Assembly: GCA_041917055.1 (NCBI GenBank)
Contig: JAYRYJ010000011.1
Span: 49,169 to 113,168 of the forward strand
DNA length: 64,000 nucleotides
Source of the DNA: Pseudaquidulcibacter sp041917055
GTDB lineage: Bacteria > Pseudomonadota > Alphaproteobacteria > Caulobacterales > Aquidulcibacteraceae
Direction of reading: 5' to 3'
Shown piece after piece: positions 33,308-42,560 of the stretch. Below the pieces are notes generated by a model. That model saw only the letters and a program-made list of their open reading frames with translations, was not told where the DNA came from and ran no database searches. Numbering within the stretch: the stretch's first letter is position 1; every line of letters starts with the position of its first letter. The translations under genes and the position numbers were made by a program.

Positions 33308-33926
33308 GTCCCAAGAAGCAAAAAATACTCATATTCCAAAAAATAGACTTGAAGCGTTTTCAGATGGCGTAATCGCAATAATAATCACTATCATGGTTTT
33401 GGAATTTAAAGTGCCGCATGGCGCGGAAATATCGGCGCTTTTGCCGATAATTCCAATATTCTTGTCATATTTACTAAGTTTCGTATTTGTCGGCATTTAT
33501 TGGAATAATCACCATCACATGTTGATGGCGGCACATGGTATAGACGGGCGCGCTTTATGGGCAAATTTAATTTTGCTTTTCTTTTTGTCATTAGTTCCTT
33601 TTGCGACCGCCTGGATGGGCGAAACCCATTTTGCCAAAGGCCCAACGGCACTTTATGGAATAATTCTATTATTTGCGGCGATGGCCTATAATCATTTGGC
33701 CGGCATTTTGATTAATATTAGCGGCAAAGATTCCCACCTTGCAAAAGCCTATGAACAGGATAGAAAGAGCAAAATATCTATTGCGCTTTATAGTGCGGCA
33801 ATTCCAATGGCGTTCTTTTTACCTTTGGTATCGATGCTAATGTTTGCCATTGTCGCTGGGCTTTGGCTTATTCCTGATAGAAGAATTGAGCGGCTATTAT
33901 TTTCAAACGGCAAGGGAAACGAATAA
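33306..33926 (+). CDS. TMEM175/DUF1211 family potassium channel-like protein
   Basis: About 206 residues with the family hallmark RLEAFSDGVIAIIITIMVLE in the first helix (F-S-D signature) and five more predicted helices (LLPIIPIFLSYLLSFVFVGI, ANLILLFFLSLVPFATAWMG and others). Bacterial TMEM175 proteins form potassium-permeable channels. The start at 33306 is chosen over the ATG at 33279 because the latter would put an 18-base palindrome inside the gene; neither has a ribosome site. The stop overlaps the next start by one base (TAATG). Confidence 0.82.
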   Translation: MSQEAKNTHIPKNRLEAFSDGVIAIIITIMVLEFKVPHGAEISALLPIIPIFLSYLLSFVFVGIYWNNHHHMLMAAHGIDGRALWANLILLFFLSLVPFATAWMGETHFAKGPTALYGIILLFAAMAYNHLAGILINISGKDSHLAKAYEQDRKSKISIALYSAAIPMAFFLPLVSMLMFAIVAGLWLIPDRRIERLLFSNGKGNE

Positions 33927-34648
33927 TGAAAATATTTTCTATGGCTTTGTGTGCTTTGGCATTTGGGGCATGTGCGAGTATGGGTGATATGAAAACGACA
34001 ATGCCGCAAAATGGTAACCAAATAAAGCGCGAGGCAATGGTAAATTCATATCAATACCTAATTTATTTGCATGAGAATTATGATGCGAAGTCGGCGGAAA
34101 AATATCCGGTTTTAATTTTCCTTCATGGTTCGGGCGAACGCGGGACTGATATTGAAAAAGTCAAAATCCATGGCCCCCCGCGTTTAATTAAAGAAGGTAA
34201 GGACTTCCCCTTTATCGTTATTTCACCGCAATTACCTGAAGGCAAAATGTGGGAGGTTTCTTATCTTGACGCCACTTTGGACAATGCAATCAAAGGACTG
34301 AAGGCCGACAAAAGCCGAATTTATCTTACCGGACTTTCACTGGGCGGAATGGGAACTTGGGGCTGGGCCGGTGCGCATCCTGATAAATTCGCCGCCATTG
34401 CACCGGTTTGCGGTATGTCAAACCCGATGGACGCCACAAAGTTTCTCAATCTTCCGATTTGGGCATTCCATGGTGCAAAGGATGATGTTGTCCCGCCTAA
34501 AGGTTCAAGTTTTATGGTGAATATGGTGAATGATCTTGGCGGCAATGCCAAAATTACACTTTACCCCGAAGCCAATCATGATTCATGGACCGAAACCTAT
34601 AATAATCCGGAATTATATGAATGGCTTTTGGCGCAAAAAGCGAAATGA
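33926..34648 (+). CDS. Lipoprotein alpha/beta hydrolase (carboxylesterase/prolyl-oligopeptidase-like)
   Basis: 240 residues. Lipoprotein signal with lipobox FGAC. Alpha/beta-hydrolase motifs: oxyanion region PVLIFLHGSGERGTD, nucleophile elbow GLSLGGMGTWG, acid in FHGAKDDVVPPK and His in EANHDSW. This resembles the PHB-depolymerase/feruloyl-esterase-like family of outer-membrane esterases often found with glycan loci. It lies directly beside the glycan locus, stop to stop with the terminal MFS gene (no gap), but is transcribed towards it, with the TMEM175-like gene, so membership of that pathway is only a guess. Confidence 0.85.
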   Translation: MKIFSMALCALAFGACASMGDMKTTMPQNGNQIKREAMVNSYQYLIYLHENYDAKSAEKYPVLIFLHGSGERGTDIEKVKIHGPPRLIKEGKDFPFIVISPQLPEGKMWEVSYLDATLDNAIKGLKADKSRIYLTGLSLGGMGTWGWAGAHPDKFAAIAPVCGMSNPMDATKFLNLPIWAFHGAKDDVVPPKGSSFMVNMVNDLGGNAKITLYPEANHDSWTETYNNPELYEWLLAQKAK

Positions 34649-35929
34649 CTATTTCTTAATCGCTGATGGCGGTGTTTTTATTGCGGCATTGGCGAAAACA
34701 AATATGAAAATATAAGCAAGCATTGGTATTAAAAACGAAACCGAAAGATTGGTAATATCTGCAAGTCGCCCGACCGAGAGTGTCAATATTGCCCCGCCGG
34801 AAATCGCAAGGCACAATAGGCCGGAAACCGATGCTTCTGATACTTTTGCGCGCCTTAAAGTGATTGTGAAAATTGTCGGGAACATTACAGAATTAAAAAA
34901 CCCGACCAAAAGTGCTGAATAAGCGGCGATTGGACCATTCGTGAAAATTACAATCAAACACAATATCGATGCCGATGCCGCGCAAAAAAGCAATAAAAAC
35001 GGCGCGCGCATTCGTGTCAAAAGTGCCGTCCCGATTAACCGCCCCAATAATGCGCCGCCCCAATAAAAATTGGCGAGAAATTGCCCTGCCTTTTCCAAAT
35101 GAAGGCCAAGAATATGTTTCTGCCCCAAGAAATTTATCATTATTGAGGCAATTGAAACTTCGGCACCGACATAAAGGCCGATTGCGATTGCGCCGAAAAT
35201 CGCCCATTTGGAACGCAATGCCGCCATTACGTCTTGGTTTTCTGCGCCCTCTAATTTCATTGAGGCACTGGAAATTTGTTTGCGATAAGCGAAAATTAGC
35301 GCCGCCATTAATGCTATTAAAATTCCTATGATGAAATAGCCACGACTTACGGCGTCGATGGCCATTTGCCGCTTGCCATCATCGATTATTTGCAAGACTT
35401 CACCACTTATCGGGTCCTTTTTTAGGCTTAGGATTTGGTCTGTTAACAATAATTTCGTGCCGAAATGCACGCCAATGACAACACCCAAAGAATTAAAAGT
35501 TTGCGCCAAGGTCAGTCTGAAATGGCTGTAATCCTCGTGGCCTAGTGCAGCGATTAACGGGTTTGCCGCCACTTGTAAGGCAGACATGCCGATTGCCATT
35601 AAAAATATTGTGAAAAGAATTGTCGAATATTGCGCCGAAAACAAATCGAATTGCATCAATACGCAGGATGCAAACATTGAAAACAGTGCAAGCAAAATGG
35701 CATTCGCTGAACCAGTCCGATTTATCAGATGTGCGGCGGGAAGGGCGACTAATGCATTCACAGTAAGGCCGACGATTTGCGTCAATAAAGCCTCGGTCCA
35801 ATTGAGTTTGAATACAGCCTTCAGTGCAGTTAATAATGGGTCATTATTCGCCGCAATAAAGCCCCAGCCGAAAAAAAGGGCGGTAACAACCACAAAGGCG
35901 GGGGATATATTTTTTAAAAGTTTTACCAT
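34649..35929 (-). CDS. Sugar MFS transporter, FucP/glucose-galactose type
   Basis: 426 residues, 12 predicted helices. It starts MVKLLKNISPAFVVVTALFF and matches the FHS family of proton-sugar symporters (FucP, GluP): FFGWGFIAANNDPLLTAL, LQVAANPLIAALGHEDYSHF and ALLVGFFNSVMFPTIFTI are typical. It is the last gene of the glycan locus. A terminator at 35943-35969 separates it from the preceding paralogue, so it may be expressed at a lower level by read-through. The two permeases share only the family core, suggesting different sugars. Confidence 0.9.
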   Translation of the reverse strand: MVKLLKNISPAFVVVTALFFGWGFIAANNDPLLTALKAVFKLNWTEALLTQIVGLTVNALVALPAAHLINRTGSANAILLALFSMFASCVLMQFDLFSAQYSTILFTIFLMAIGMSALQVAANPLIAALGHEDYSHFRLTLAQTFNSLGVVIGVHFGTKLLLTDQILSLKKDPISGEVLQIIDDGKRQMAIDAVSRGYFIIGILIALMAALIFAYRKQISSASMKLEGAENQDVMAALRSKWAIFGAIAIGLYVGAEVSIASIMINFLGQKHILGLHLEKAGQFLANFYWGGALLGRLIGTALLTRMRAPFLLLFCAASASILCLIVIFTNGPIAAYSALLVGFFNSVMFPTIFTITLRRAKVSEASVSGLLCLAISGGAILTLSVGRLADITNLSVSFLIPMLAYIFIFVFANAAIKTPPSAIKK

Positions 35930-35942
35930 GACGCAAAAGCAA

Positions 35943-35969
35943 AAAAGCCCCCGCTTAACGGGGGCTTTT
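35943..35969 (-). terminator. Terminator between the two MFS genes
   Basis: Stem GCCCCCG (35947-35953) with CGGGGGC (35959-35965), with six T on the minus strand. It lies inside the locus and would reduce expression of the last gene. Confidence 0.82.
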
Positions 35970-35976
35970 CAAATGG

Positions 35977-37341
35977 TCAATGCCCGCCGACGACGGTTTC
36001 TTCAATTTTATGGATTGGTGCTTTTATTGCGTTTAAAGCGAACCATAAAATATAACCATAGCAGACCAAAGGAACGATATAGGCCATATTGAATGAGCCG
36101 AAAGCATCTTTGAATTGACCAAAAATCAATGGAATAATCGCGCCACCCGCAATTGCCACACAAAGAAGACCCGAAGTCGCAGATGCAGGCGCAGATGAGC
36201 GTTCAAGGGTTACGGTGAAAATTGTTGGGAACATGATTGAATTGAATAATCCGACCAATAGCGCCAAATAGCCGTAAAGCGCACTTCCGCCCCAAGGCAA
36301 TGCCGCGTGAACCAATGGCAAATGGAATGAACCCGATGCCGCCGCGTGTCCCATACCGCCCGCTGAAATTACCAGGCCACACATTAACATTGCGCCAACT
36401 GCGAAAGTGGCAAGCATTTTGGGCGCTTGGATCGAACGCATTAGGAACGAACCAATAAATCGCCCAGTCATTGCCAAAAGCATATAATAGGTTGCTAATT
36501 TTCCAGCCTGCTCCTTTTCAATGTCTAAGACATGAGACTGTTCGAGATAATTGATCATATTATCGCCAATAGAAACCTCCGCACCTACATAAACGAAAAT
36601 AGCAGCTGCGCCTAATATTGCCCATTTAGATTCCAGAGCCTTAAATGGCGAGACGCTTGCCCCTACTGGCGGTGCGTTTTCTGAAATAGTGCCACGCACC
36701 AGAAATATTGCGCCCAAGAAAATCAGAAGGCCAATCGTGATTTTCATGTAAACGCCGCCGACTTCTGAAAGTGCGGCGTCTTTCAGTTGGTCGGTAAGTA
36801 CGACGCCTTTTTTGAAAGCCTCACCGTGCAATAATGTGCCAGCGCCTGCGAAAATCGCGGTCGCCGCACCAAGTGAATTGAATGCTTGTGACAGATTTAG
36901 GCGAAATGCTGAATGTTTTGGGTCGCCCATTGACGCAATCAATGGGTTTGCTGCCACTTGCAACAATGTAATGCCTGATGCCATTGTGAAAAGCGCAACC
37001 AAAAAAATCTCATAATTCTTTATTTTGGTTGCCAATATTGCAATTAGGCAACCAAAAATTATGCCACCTACACCAACCAACAAGGAATTCGCATAGCCTT
37101 TTCGTGACAGAAAGCTTGATGCGGGAATTGAAATTACGAAGTAGGCGATAAAGAAACCAAATGCTGTTAAATTTGATTCAAAGGTATTTAATTGAAAAAT
37201 TGTCTTCATTGCCGCCAATAGAGGTCCAAGCAAATTCGTAATAACCGCCCATATAAAAAACAATGTTGTTACATAAATTACCGCAAGACCCAGGGTTTGC
37301 GATTGTTCCGGTTTTTCTACCGCTTCTGTCATTTGCCTCAC
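35977..37341 (-). CDS. Sugar MFS transporter, FucP/glucose-galactose type
   Basis: 454 residues and 12 helices of the FHS family: FFIWAVITNLLGPLLAAMKT, ASGITLLQVAANPLIASMGD, FRLNLSQAFNSLGAATAIFA and LALLVGLFNSIMFPTIFTVT. It probably imports glucose or a related hexose freed by the GH3 and GH30 enzymes into the cytoplasm. The gene lies 6 bases after the GH30 stop and ends just before an internal terminator. Confidence 0.92.
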   Translation of the reverse strand: MRQMTEAVEKPEQSQTLGLAVIYVTTLFFIWAVITNLLGPLLAAMKTIFQLNTFESNLTAFGFFIAYFVISIPASSFLSRKGYANSLLVGVGGIIFGCLIAILATKIKNYEIFLVALFTMASGITLLQVAANPLIASMGDPKHSAFRLNLSQAFNSLGAATAIFAGAGTLLHGEAFKKGVVLTDQLKDAALSEVGGVYMKITIGLLIFLGAIFLVRGTISENAPPVGASVSPFKALESKWAILGAAAIFVYVGAEVSIGDNMINYLEQSHVLDIEKEQAGKLATYYMLLAMTGRFIGSFLMRSIQAPKMLATFAVGAMLMCGLVISAGGMGHAAASGSFHLPLVHAALPWGGSALYGYLALLVGLFNSIMFPTIFTVTLERSSAPASATSGLLCVAIAGGAIIPLIFGQFKDAFGSFNMAYIVPLVCYGYILWFALNAIKAPIHKIEETVVGGH

Positions 37342-37347
37342 TCCCGA

Positions 37348-38787
37348 TTATTTGAGTTTTATTGTCATTGCCGCGCCTTGCACAAGGTCAAGGTTTAGGA
37401 ATTTATTTTGATATTTGATGCTGAATGATTTGTCTATTCCCGAGGTGTTCACAACAATCATATATATAGTGCCGTCAGGGTTTTTGAATGTGACATTTGA
37501 AATATTGCCGCCAATATCATTGGAATTAATGCGAACCGCGCCAACTTTAACGTATTTGGTCAAATGCCCAAGCGCGTAATATTCCATATTGCGTGTAATA
37601 TTGCCGTTTTTGGCAATTGTTATTACGCCACGGCAGTCACCGCAACCGCCCAAATGCGGGCCGAAATTTTCGTCTAAGGCCATATTCCAAAATAAAACGC
37701 CGCGCGCATGATTGCGGGTCGCGCCAATAATAAGGTTTTTGACTTGCCAACCAAAGGCGTCATTCCAATTTTTGCCCCACTCGCCGCCCGAACATTCGGT
37801 GAAATAAACATTTTTATCGGGATGCGCGTCTTTGACTGTGCTTTGCGCCGAAACATCACCGCCATAGCAATGCCATGCCACACCATCATAGAATTTGGCT
37901 GCATCGGCATTTGCCAATACATTTAAGGGTTGGGAAAACTGATCCCAATTATGGTCCCATTCAAGAATTTTAGGTGCGTTTTGCATTGACCCGAATTTAG
38001 GGCCTAAATGGTCCTTCACAAAGGCAATTCTTTGATCAGGTAGTAATTTCATACCAGGATAGTCTTTTGGCACAAAATCCGGTTCATTTTGGATTGAGAC
38101 AAAATCGATATTAACCCCACGTTCGCGCATTTGGGTGGCGTATTTCACGAAATAATCGGCAAAGGCGGCATTGGCATCGGCCTTCAGGCTTCCGCCTATC
38201 ATGGAGTCTGTGGTCTTCATCCAACCGGGCGCACTCCATGGGCTTGCCATGATTTTTAGTTTTGGATTCACCGCGATTGCCGCTTTAATCGTCGGTAAAA
38301 CCGTATTTTCGATTGGCGAAAGCGAAAAATGCGCCAAACTATCGTCTCTTTGACCGCTAGGCATATCGTCGAAACTATAATGATTTGGCGAAAAATCAGA
38401 TGCACCGATTGTTAGGCGCGCGAAAGATAAATCCAAACCATTGGCGCCAAATAATTCATTGATTAATTGGTCACGCTTTTGCGCCTCAAGACCTTGGATT
38501 AAAATTGCACTTGCATCGGTAATTGCAGCACCCGCGCCGATAAAATCTTGATAGGTTTGATTTTCATTAATCTCAATCAGGCTTGAATTATTGGCACTAG
38601 AGGCAAAATTTATTGCGGGTTTGGTGGTAAGTAAATTGGTTTGATCGGGTGTTGTCAAAACAATTTCGGCCTGCCCTAAATTTGAAGGGGGCGGAGGGGG
38701 CGGTGGTGTATAGCCCCCGCCGCCTGACGAACACGCCCCCAAAAGCGCTAAAAAACCAAAAATTGTGACTTTTCCCAAGTTCCTCAT
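37348..38787 (-). CDS. GH30 glycoside hydrolase lipoprotein (glucosylceramidase-like)
   Basis: 479 residues. The lipoprotein signal ends LLGAC; a Gly/Pro-rich linker follows. The GH30 barrel has ITDASAILIQGLEAQKRDQL, acid/base Glu in VSIQNEPDF and nucleophile Glu in VYFTECSGGEW, and a C-terminal beta domain. GH30 members cleave beta-1,6-glucan, glucosylceramide or beta-glucosides; in marine glycan loci they often act on branched beta-glucan. Substrate is inferred from the GH3 neighbour. The start overlaps the halogenase stop by 4 bases, so translation is probably coupled. Confidence 0.9.
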   Translation of the reverse strand: MRNLGKVTIFGFLALLGACSSGGGGYTPPPPPPPSNLGQAEIVLTTPDQTNLLTTKPAINFASSANNSSLIEINENQTYQDFIGAGAAITDASAILIQGLEAQKRDQLINELFGANGLDLSFARLTIGASDFSPNHYSFDDMPSGQRDDSLAHFSLSPIENTVLPTIKAAIAVNPKLKIMASPWSAPGWMKTTDSMIGGSLKADANAAFADYFVKYATQMRERGVNIDFVSIQNEPDFVPKDYPGMKLLPDQRIAFVKDHLGPKFGSMQNAPKILEWDHNWDQFSQPLNVLANADAAKFYDGVAWHCYGGDVSAQSTVKDAHPDKNVYFTECSGGEWGKNWNDAFGWQVKNLIIGATRNHARGVLFWNMALDENFGPHLGGCGDCRGVITIAKNGNITRNMEYYALGHLTKYVKVGAVRINSNDIGGNISNVTFKNPDGTIYMIVVNTSGIDKSFSIKYQNKFLNLDLVQGAAMTIKLK

Positions 38788-40295
38788 ACCATTGGTGCCT
38801 TACAATATTTTTCGATGAATTCTTTTTGGGTCGGCATGACATTAACACATTTCGAAATTACTGTTCGCATATTTTCAAGGAAACTTTGAATTTCATCTTC
38901 ATCCTTAATATCAACCATCGGATCATAGCTTTTTGGGATTATACCTTGCCCCAACATAACTTGAATCCAGCTTTCCTCTGCGAATAACTCGTCATTATAA
39001 CGGAAAATGCGGCCATTGGCGCGGAAAACATCAATCTTATTTTGTAAAGTATCTGGGATTGGCGTCTTATGAATATCGCGCCAAAACTCAGAATCATTGC
39101 GTTCGGTAGCGACATAATGCAGAATAATGAAATCGCGAATGCGTTCAAACTCAAAAGATGCCTGACGATTAAATTCATCAATATTGCCTTGCTCAAAGCC
39201 CTTGTCAGGGAAAAGACGAATTAGGCGAACGACAGCGGATTGAATCATAAAAAGACCGGTCGATTCCAAAGGTTCAAGAAAACCACCCGAAAGGCCAATT
39301 GCTACACAATTTTTGTTCCATAATTTGTTGCGACGTCCCAAGGTGAATTTTAAGCGTAATGGGTTCGCGCGCGGTGCACCCTCAAGCCCAGAAAGCAAAA
39401 TCTCTTCGGCTTTGTCATCATCAATGTATTGAGACGAATAGACGTGGCCATTTCCCGTGCGGTGCTGCAATGGGATTTTCCACCGCCATCCGCTCTCAAG
39501 TGCTTTAGACAATGTGTAGGGCGGGAAATCGCCTTTTGACTCGCAAGGAACCGCAATGGCGCGGTCAACTTTAAGCCATTTACCCCAATTTTCATAGCCT
39601 GTATTTAGGGTTTCTTCGATAAGCATCCCTTTAAATCCAGTGCAATCTATGAATAAATCGCCTTCAATGGTCTTGCCACCAGCAAGTTCAAGGCCGGTCA
39701 AAAAACCAGTTTCGGTGTTTTGGTGAACTTTGACAACTTTACCCTCGACACGCTTGACGCCTAGATTTTCAGAGAATTTGCGAAGAAATTTGGCATAAAG
39801 TCCGGCGTCAAAATGATAAGCATATGCAATTTCGGATAAAGGCGAGTTTTCCATTTTCGTATCCGGGCGCATAAATTTATTTCGCTCAGGCGCAACAGTA
39901 TTAATTGAAAAATCGCCAATATCCGGGTAATTACCCCGCAAAAACATTTTAAGCCAATATTGATGTGTGCGCAAAAACTCCCAATCGCGACCAATGCGCC
40001 CAAAACCGTGAATATAGGAATGGCCTTTTTTTAACCAATCTTCAAATTTGATACCAAGTTTAAATGTGCCCTGTGTCGCTTTGATAAATTCATCCTCATC
40101 AATTTTTAGGATTGTATTAAAAGTTTTTATAGCCGGTATAGTAGCTTCACCGACGCCAATGGTCGAAATTTCATCCGACTCAATTAGGGTTATATCAAGG
40201 TTCTTATTCGCCAAGCGGCTTAACATAGCCGCCGACATCCAACCAGCTGTACCACCGCCAAGAATTACTACTTTAAAATCTGAAGAATTTTCCAT
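38784..40295 (-). CDS. Tryptophan-halogenase family flavoprotein
   Basis: 503 residues. N-terminal FAD-binding motif VVILGGGTAGWMSAAML and IGVGEATIPAIKTF; the catalytic lysine region TFKLGIKFEDW; and the halogenase motif GWRWKIPLQHRTG (W-x-W-x-I-P). LSGGFLEPLESTGLFMIQSA is also conserved. Family members use a reduced flavin to form hypohalous acid and an enzyme-bound lysine chloramine. Halogenase-like genes within TBDR/glycoside hydrolase loci are common in Caulobacter, Xanthomonas and Shewanella relatives, but their substrate is unknown and may not be tryptophan. It has no signal peptide, so it is cytosolic. A flavin reductase partner is not seen here. Confidence 0.9.
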   Translation of the reverse strand: MENSSDFKVVILGGGTAGWMSAAMLSRLANKNLDITLIESDEISTIGVGEATIPAIKTFNTILKIDEDEFIKATQGTFKLGIKFEDWLKKGHSYIHGFGRIGRDWEFLRTHQYWLKMFLRGNYPDIGDFSINTVAPERNKFMRPDTKMENSPLSEIAYAYHFDAGLYAKFLRKFSENLGVKRVEGKVVKVHQNTETGFLTGLELAGGKTIEGDLFIDCTGFKGMLIEETLNTGYENWGKWLKVDRAIAVPCESKGDFPPYTLSKALESGWRWKIPLQHRTGNGHVYSSQYIDDDKAEEILLSGLEGAPRANPLRLKFTLGRRNKLWNKNCVAIGLSGGFLEPLESTGLFMIQSAVVRLIRLFPDKGFEQGNIDEFNRQASFEFERIRDFIILHYVATERNDSEFWRDIHKTPIPDTLQNKIDVFRANGRIFRYNDELFAEESWIQVMLGQGIIPKSYDPMVDIKDEDEIQSFLENMRTVISKCVNVMPTQKEFIEKYCKAPMV

Positions 40296-40306
40296 TTCCT
40301 ACCCCA

Positions 40307-42340
40307 TTAATTGCCGGGGCAGCTTTCTCTATTATCCAGTTTCAACTGCCCGATATTCGACTTTTGTTTATAGCTTAGGCCGTAATTTAGCGCGAATAAA
40401 GGCTTATAGCTTCCTTGTTCCTCATTGATTGCGGGAGGGCATTTAGTCGCAGGCCAAGGGAAAGATAGGCGGCCTTTGAAATCATATTTCACCCTATATT
40501 TTTTGCCGCGCAATAATACGTCAGATATACCATCACCTTGTGTCCCCGGTAAAAACGCGGCGACGAATGCGTCTGATTTATTGATTAAATCATTCACATA
40601 AAGCGTGCGACCAGAATATAGAACCGTCACCAATGGCACGCCTTTTCCGGACAATGATGAGATCATTTCCGATTGGTCCTTGAAACGTGAACTAAAATCC
40701 AAGGTTTGGGGAAGACGAACGTCCCCCTTAGTTTCGGCATAAGGATTTTCACCTACGACAGCAATGATTGCGCCATATTTTTTCAAATCGACATTTTTGC
40801 CGTCAATTGAATAATCGACCATTGATGAACCAAGATTATCTTTGATGCCTTTCAAGAAACTTGTGGCATTTGGATAATCGGAATTGTCAGTTTCGTCACC
40901 CTGCCAGGTAATTGACCAACCACCAGTTTGAGTGGGAATATCATCCGCCGCTTTGCCAACCACAAGGATTTTCTTATTGCGCGCCAAAGGCAAAATTGAC
41001 TTATTGTTTTTAAGCAAAACCAAAGATTGGCGAACTGCGTCGCGTGCGAGTGTACGATTTTCAATTGCACCCACGTCACCCGCCCATTTGGAATCTGATG
41101 GTTTATTTTCCCAAAGACCCATACGCATTTTTACGCGCAAAATGCGGGTTACAGCGTCGTCGATGCGTGACATAGGAATGCGGCCTTCTTCGACGTCTTT
41201 GATAGTGTTTTCGATGAATTCTTTCCAATCATCTGGAACCATAACCATATCAATGCCGGCATTAATCGCCTGTGGGCAATGGGAATTGGTGCAGCCATTT
41301 ACTTGGGCGACACCGTTCCAATCGGAAATGACAAAACCGTCAAAGCCCATTTTTTCTTTCAATGCGCCGCTTACCAATTGTTTGACACCGTGAATTTTGC
41401 CGGAATCTGTGCCTGCTTCAGGTGAATCCCACGAATTATAGGTAATCATTACGGTCTGGGCACCGGCTTCTAATGCGCCATAATATCCCTGACCGTGTTT
41501 ATTTATCATTTCTTTCAAAGGAGAGAAGTTTTGACCTTCATTCACGCCGTCCTTTGTGCCGCCATCGCCAAGAAAATGCTTAGCAGACGCCGCGACATCA
41601 TCGTCTTTTGAAAAATCGCCTTGAAGCCCGTTTACAATAGATTTTCCGTAGGCGCGAACCAAATATGGGTCAGCGGAAAAAGATTCATAGGTGCGACCCC
41701 ATCTTTGATTCTGCACAACCGCTAATGTCGGGGCAAATGCCCAATTGACGCCAATTGCACGAACTGCTTTTCCGGTTGCCTCGGCAATTTTGCCGACTAG
41801 AGCCGGATTATTAGCGGCGCCAAGGCCGATATTGTGTGGATATGTGGTTGCGCCAAAGACATTATTATTGCCGTGAACCGCATCAATGCCCCAAATTACT
41901 GGAATCGGAGTTTTCAAATCTGTTGTCATTGATGCATTCCAATATGCATCAGCAAGTTTAAGCCAATCGCCGACAGTGGCGTGTTTATTCATTTGTGGCC
42001 AAGAGCCACCGCCATTTAGAACCGAACCAATATAATATTGGCGCACTTCATCGGGTGTGATTTTTTTGATTTCAGGCTGCGTCATTTGCCCGATTTTTTG
42101 GCGCAAAGTCATCTGCGACACGATTTCTTTAATTTTCTTTTCTTGTGTCGGATTGATTTTTATTGCGCTTTGCACTTTTGGCCAGTCTTTATAGACAGGC
42201 TTTTGAGTTTTCGCATAAGTGTTCGGCGAGGAAATTGCACAAATCCCAATTCCTAAGGCAGCAATAAGGCCGAAATGACCGAGATTCTTTTTGAATCTTT
42301 TGCCGTGTTTAGAGATTTCATTTGCTTGGTTTAGTGCCAT
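40307..42340 (-). CDS. GH3 beta-glucosidase (exo-beta-glucanase type)
   Basis: 677 residues with signal peptide (HFGLIAALGIGICAISSPNTYA). Domain 1 (barrel) has MTLRQKIGQMTQPEIKKITP, IPVIWGIDAVHGNNNVFGAT and nucleophile Asp in GFVISDWNGVAQV. The C-terminal alpha/beta domain supplies the acid/base. It is nearer ExoP-type exo-glucanases, which are about 820-850 residues, and lacks their extra C-terminal domain. The start ATG at 42340 has GGGAG 6 bases upstream, favoured over 42367. It releases glucose from beta-1,3 or beta-1,4 glucans in the periplasm. Confidence 0.9.
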   Translation of the reverse strand: MALNQANEISKHGKRFKKNLGHFGLIAALGIGICAISSPNTYAKTQKPVYKDWPKVQSAIKINPTQEKKIKEIVSQMTLRQKIGQMTQPEIKKITPDEVRQYYIGSVLNGGGSWPQMNKHATVGDWLKLADAYWNASMTTDLKTPIPVIWGIDAVHGNNNVFGATTYPHNIGLGAANNPALVGKIAEATGKAVRAIGVNWAFAPTLAVVQNQRWGRTYESFSADPYLVRAYGKSIVNGLQGDFSKDDDVAASAKHFLGDGGTKDGVNEGQNFSPLKEMINKHGQGYYGALEAGAQTVMITYNSWDSPEAGTDSGKIHGVKQLVSGALKEKMGFDGFVISDWNGVAQVNGCTNSHCPQAINAGIDMVMVPDDWKEFIENTIKDVEEGRIPMSRIDDAVTRILRVKMRMGLWENKPSDSKWAGDVGAIENRTLARDAVRQSLVLLKNNKSILPLARNKKILVVGKAADDIPTQTGGWSITWQGDETDNSDYPNATSFLKGIKDNLGSSMVDYSIDGKNVDLKKYGAIIAVVGENPYAETKGDVRLPQTLDFSSRFKDQSEMISSLSGKGVPLVTVLYSGRTLYVNDLINKSDAFVAAFLPGTQGDGISDVLLRGKKYRVKYDFKGRLSFPWPATKCPPAINEEQGSYKPLFALNYGLSYKQKSNIGQLKLDNRESCPGN

Positions 42341-42431
42341 TGTTTGCTCCCGATGTGTGGTTTGCAACCGTTTTTCGATTGTCTGGCTATAAATTTTCTA
42401 TGTGCCGATTATGGCGAAAAAAATAAAGCCC

Positions 42432-42462
42432 CTTCGGAGAGGAAACTGGGGAAATTCCGAAG
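42432..42462. other. Stem-loop between GH3 and TBDR genes
   Basis: CTTCGGA (42432-42438) and TCCGAAG (42456-42462), loop 17 bases. It lies 92 bases upstream of the GH3 start; it may be an mRNA processing or stability element. Weak support. Confidence 0.35.
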
Positions 42463-42524
42463 AGGCAGTTAAATTACAATGGAGAAGAATCCTTGTTTAC
42501 ACCCGTTTTTCGGGCTTTTTATTG

Positions 42525-42554
42525 CCCGCCCCAAGACCGAAATCTTGGGGCGGG
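42525..42554 (-). terminator. Strong stem-loop after the TBDR gene
   Basis: Twelve-base stem CCCGCCCCAAGA (42525-42536) with TCTTGGGGCGGG (42543-42554), 6 bases after the stop. No T-run follows on the minus strand, so it may protect the TBDR mRNA 3' end rather than fully stop transcription. Confidence 0.6.
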
Positions 42555-42560
42555 GTAAAA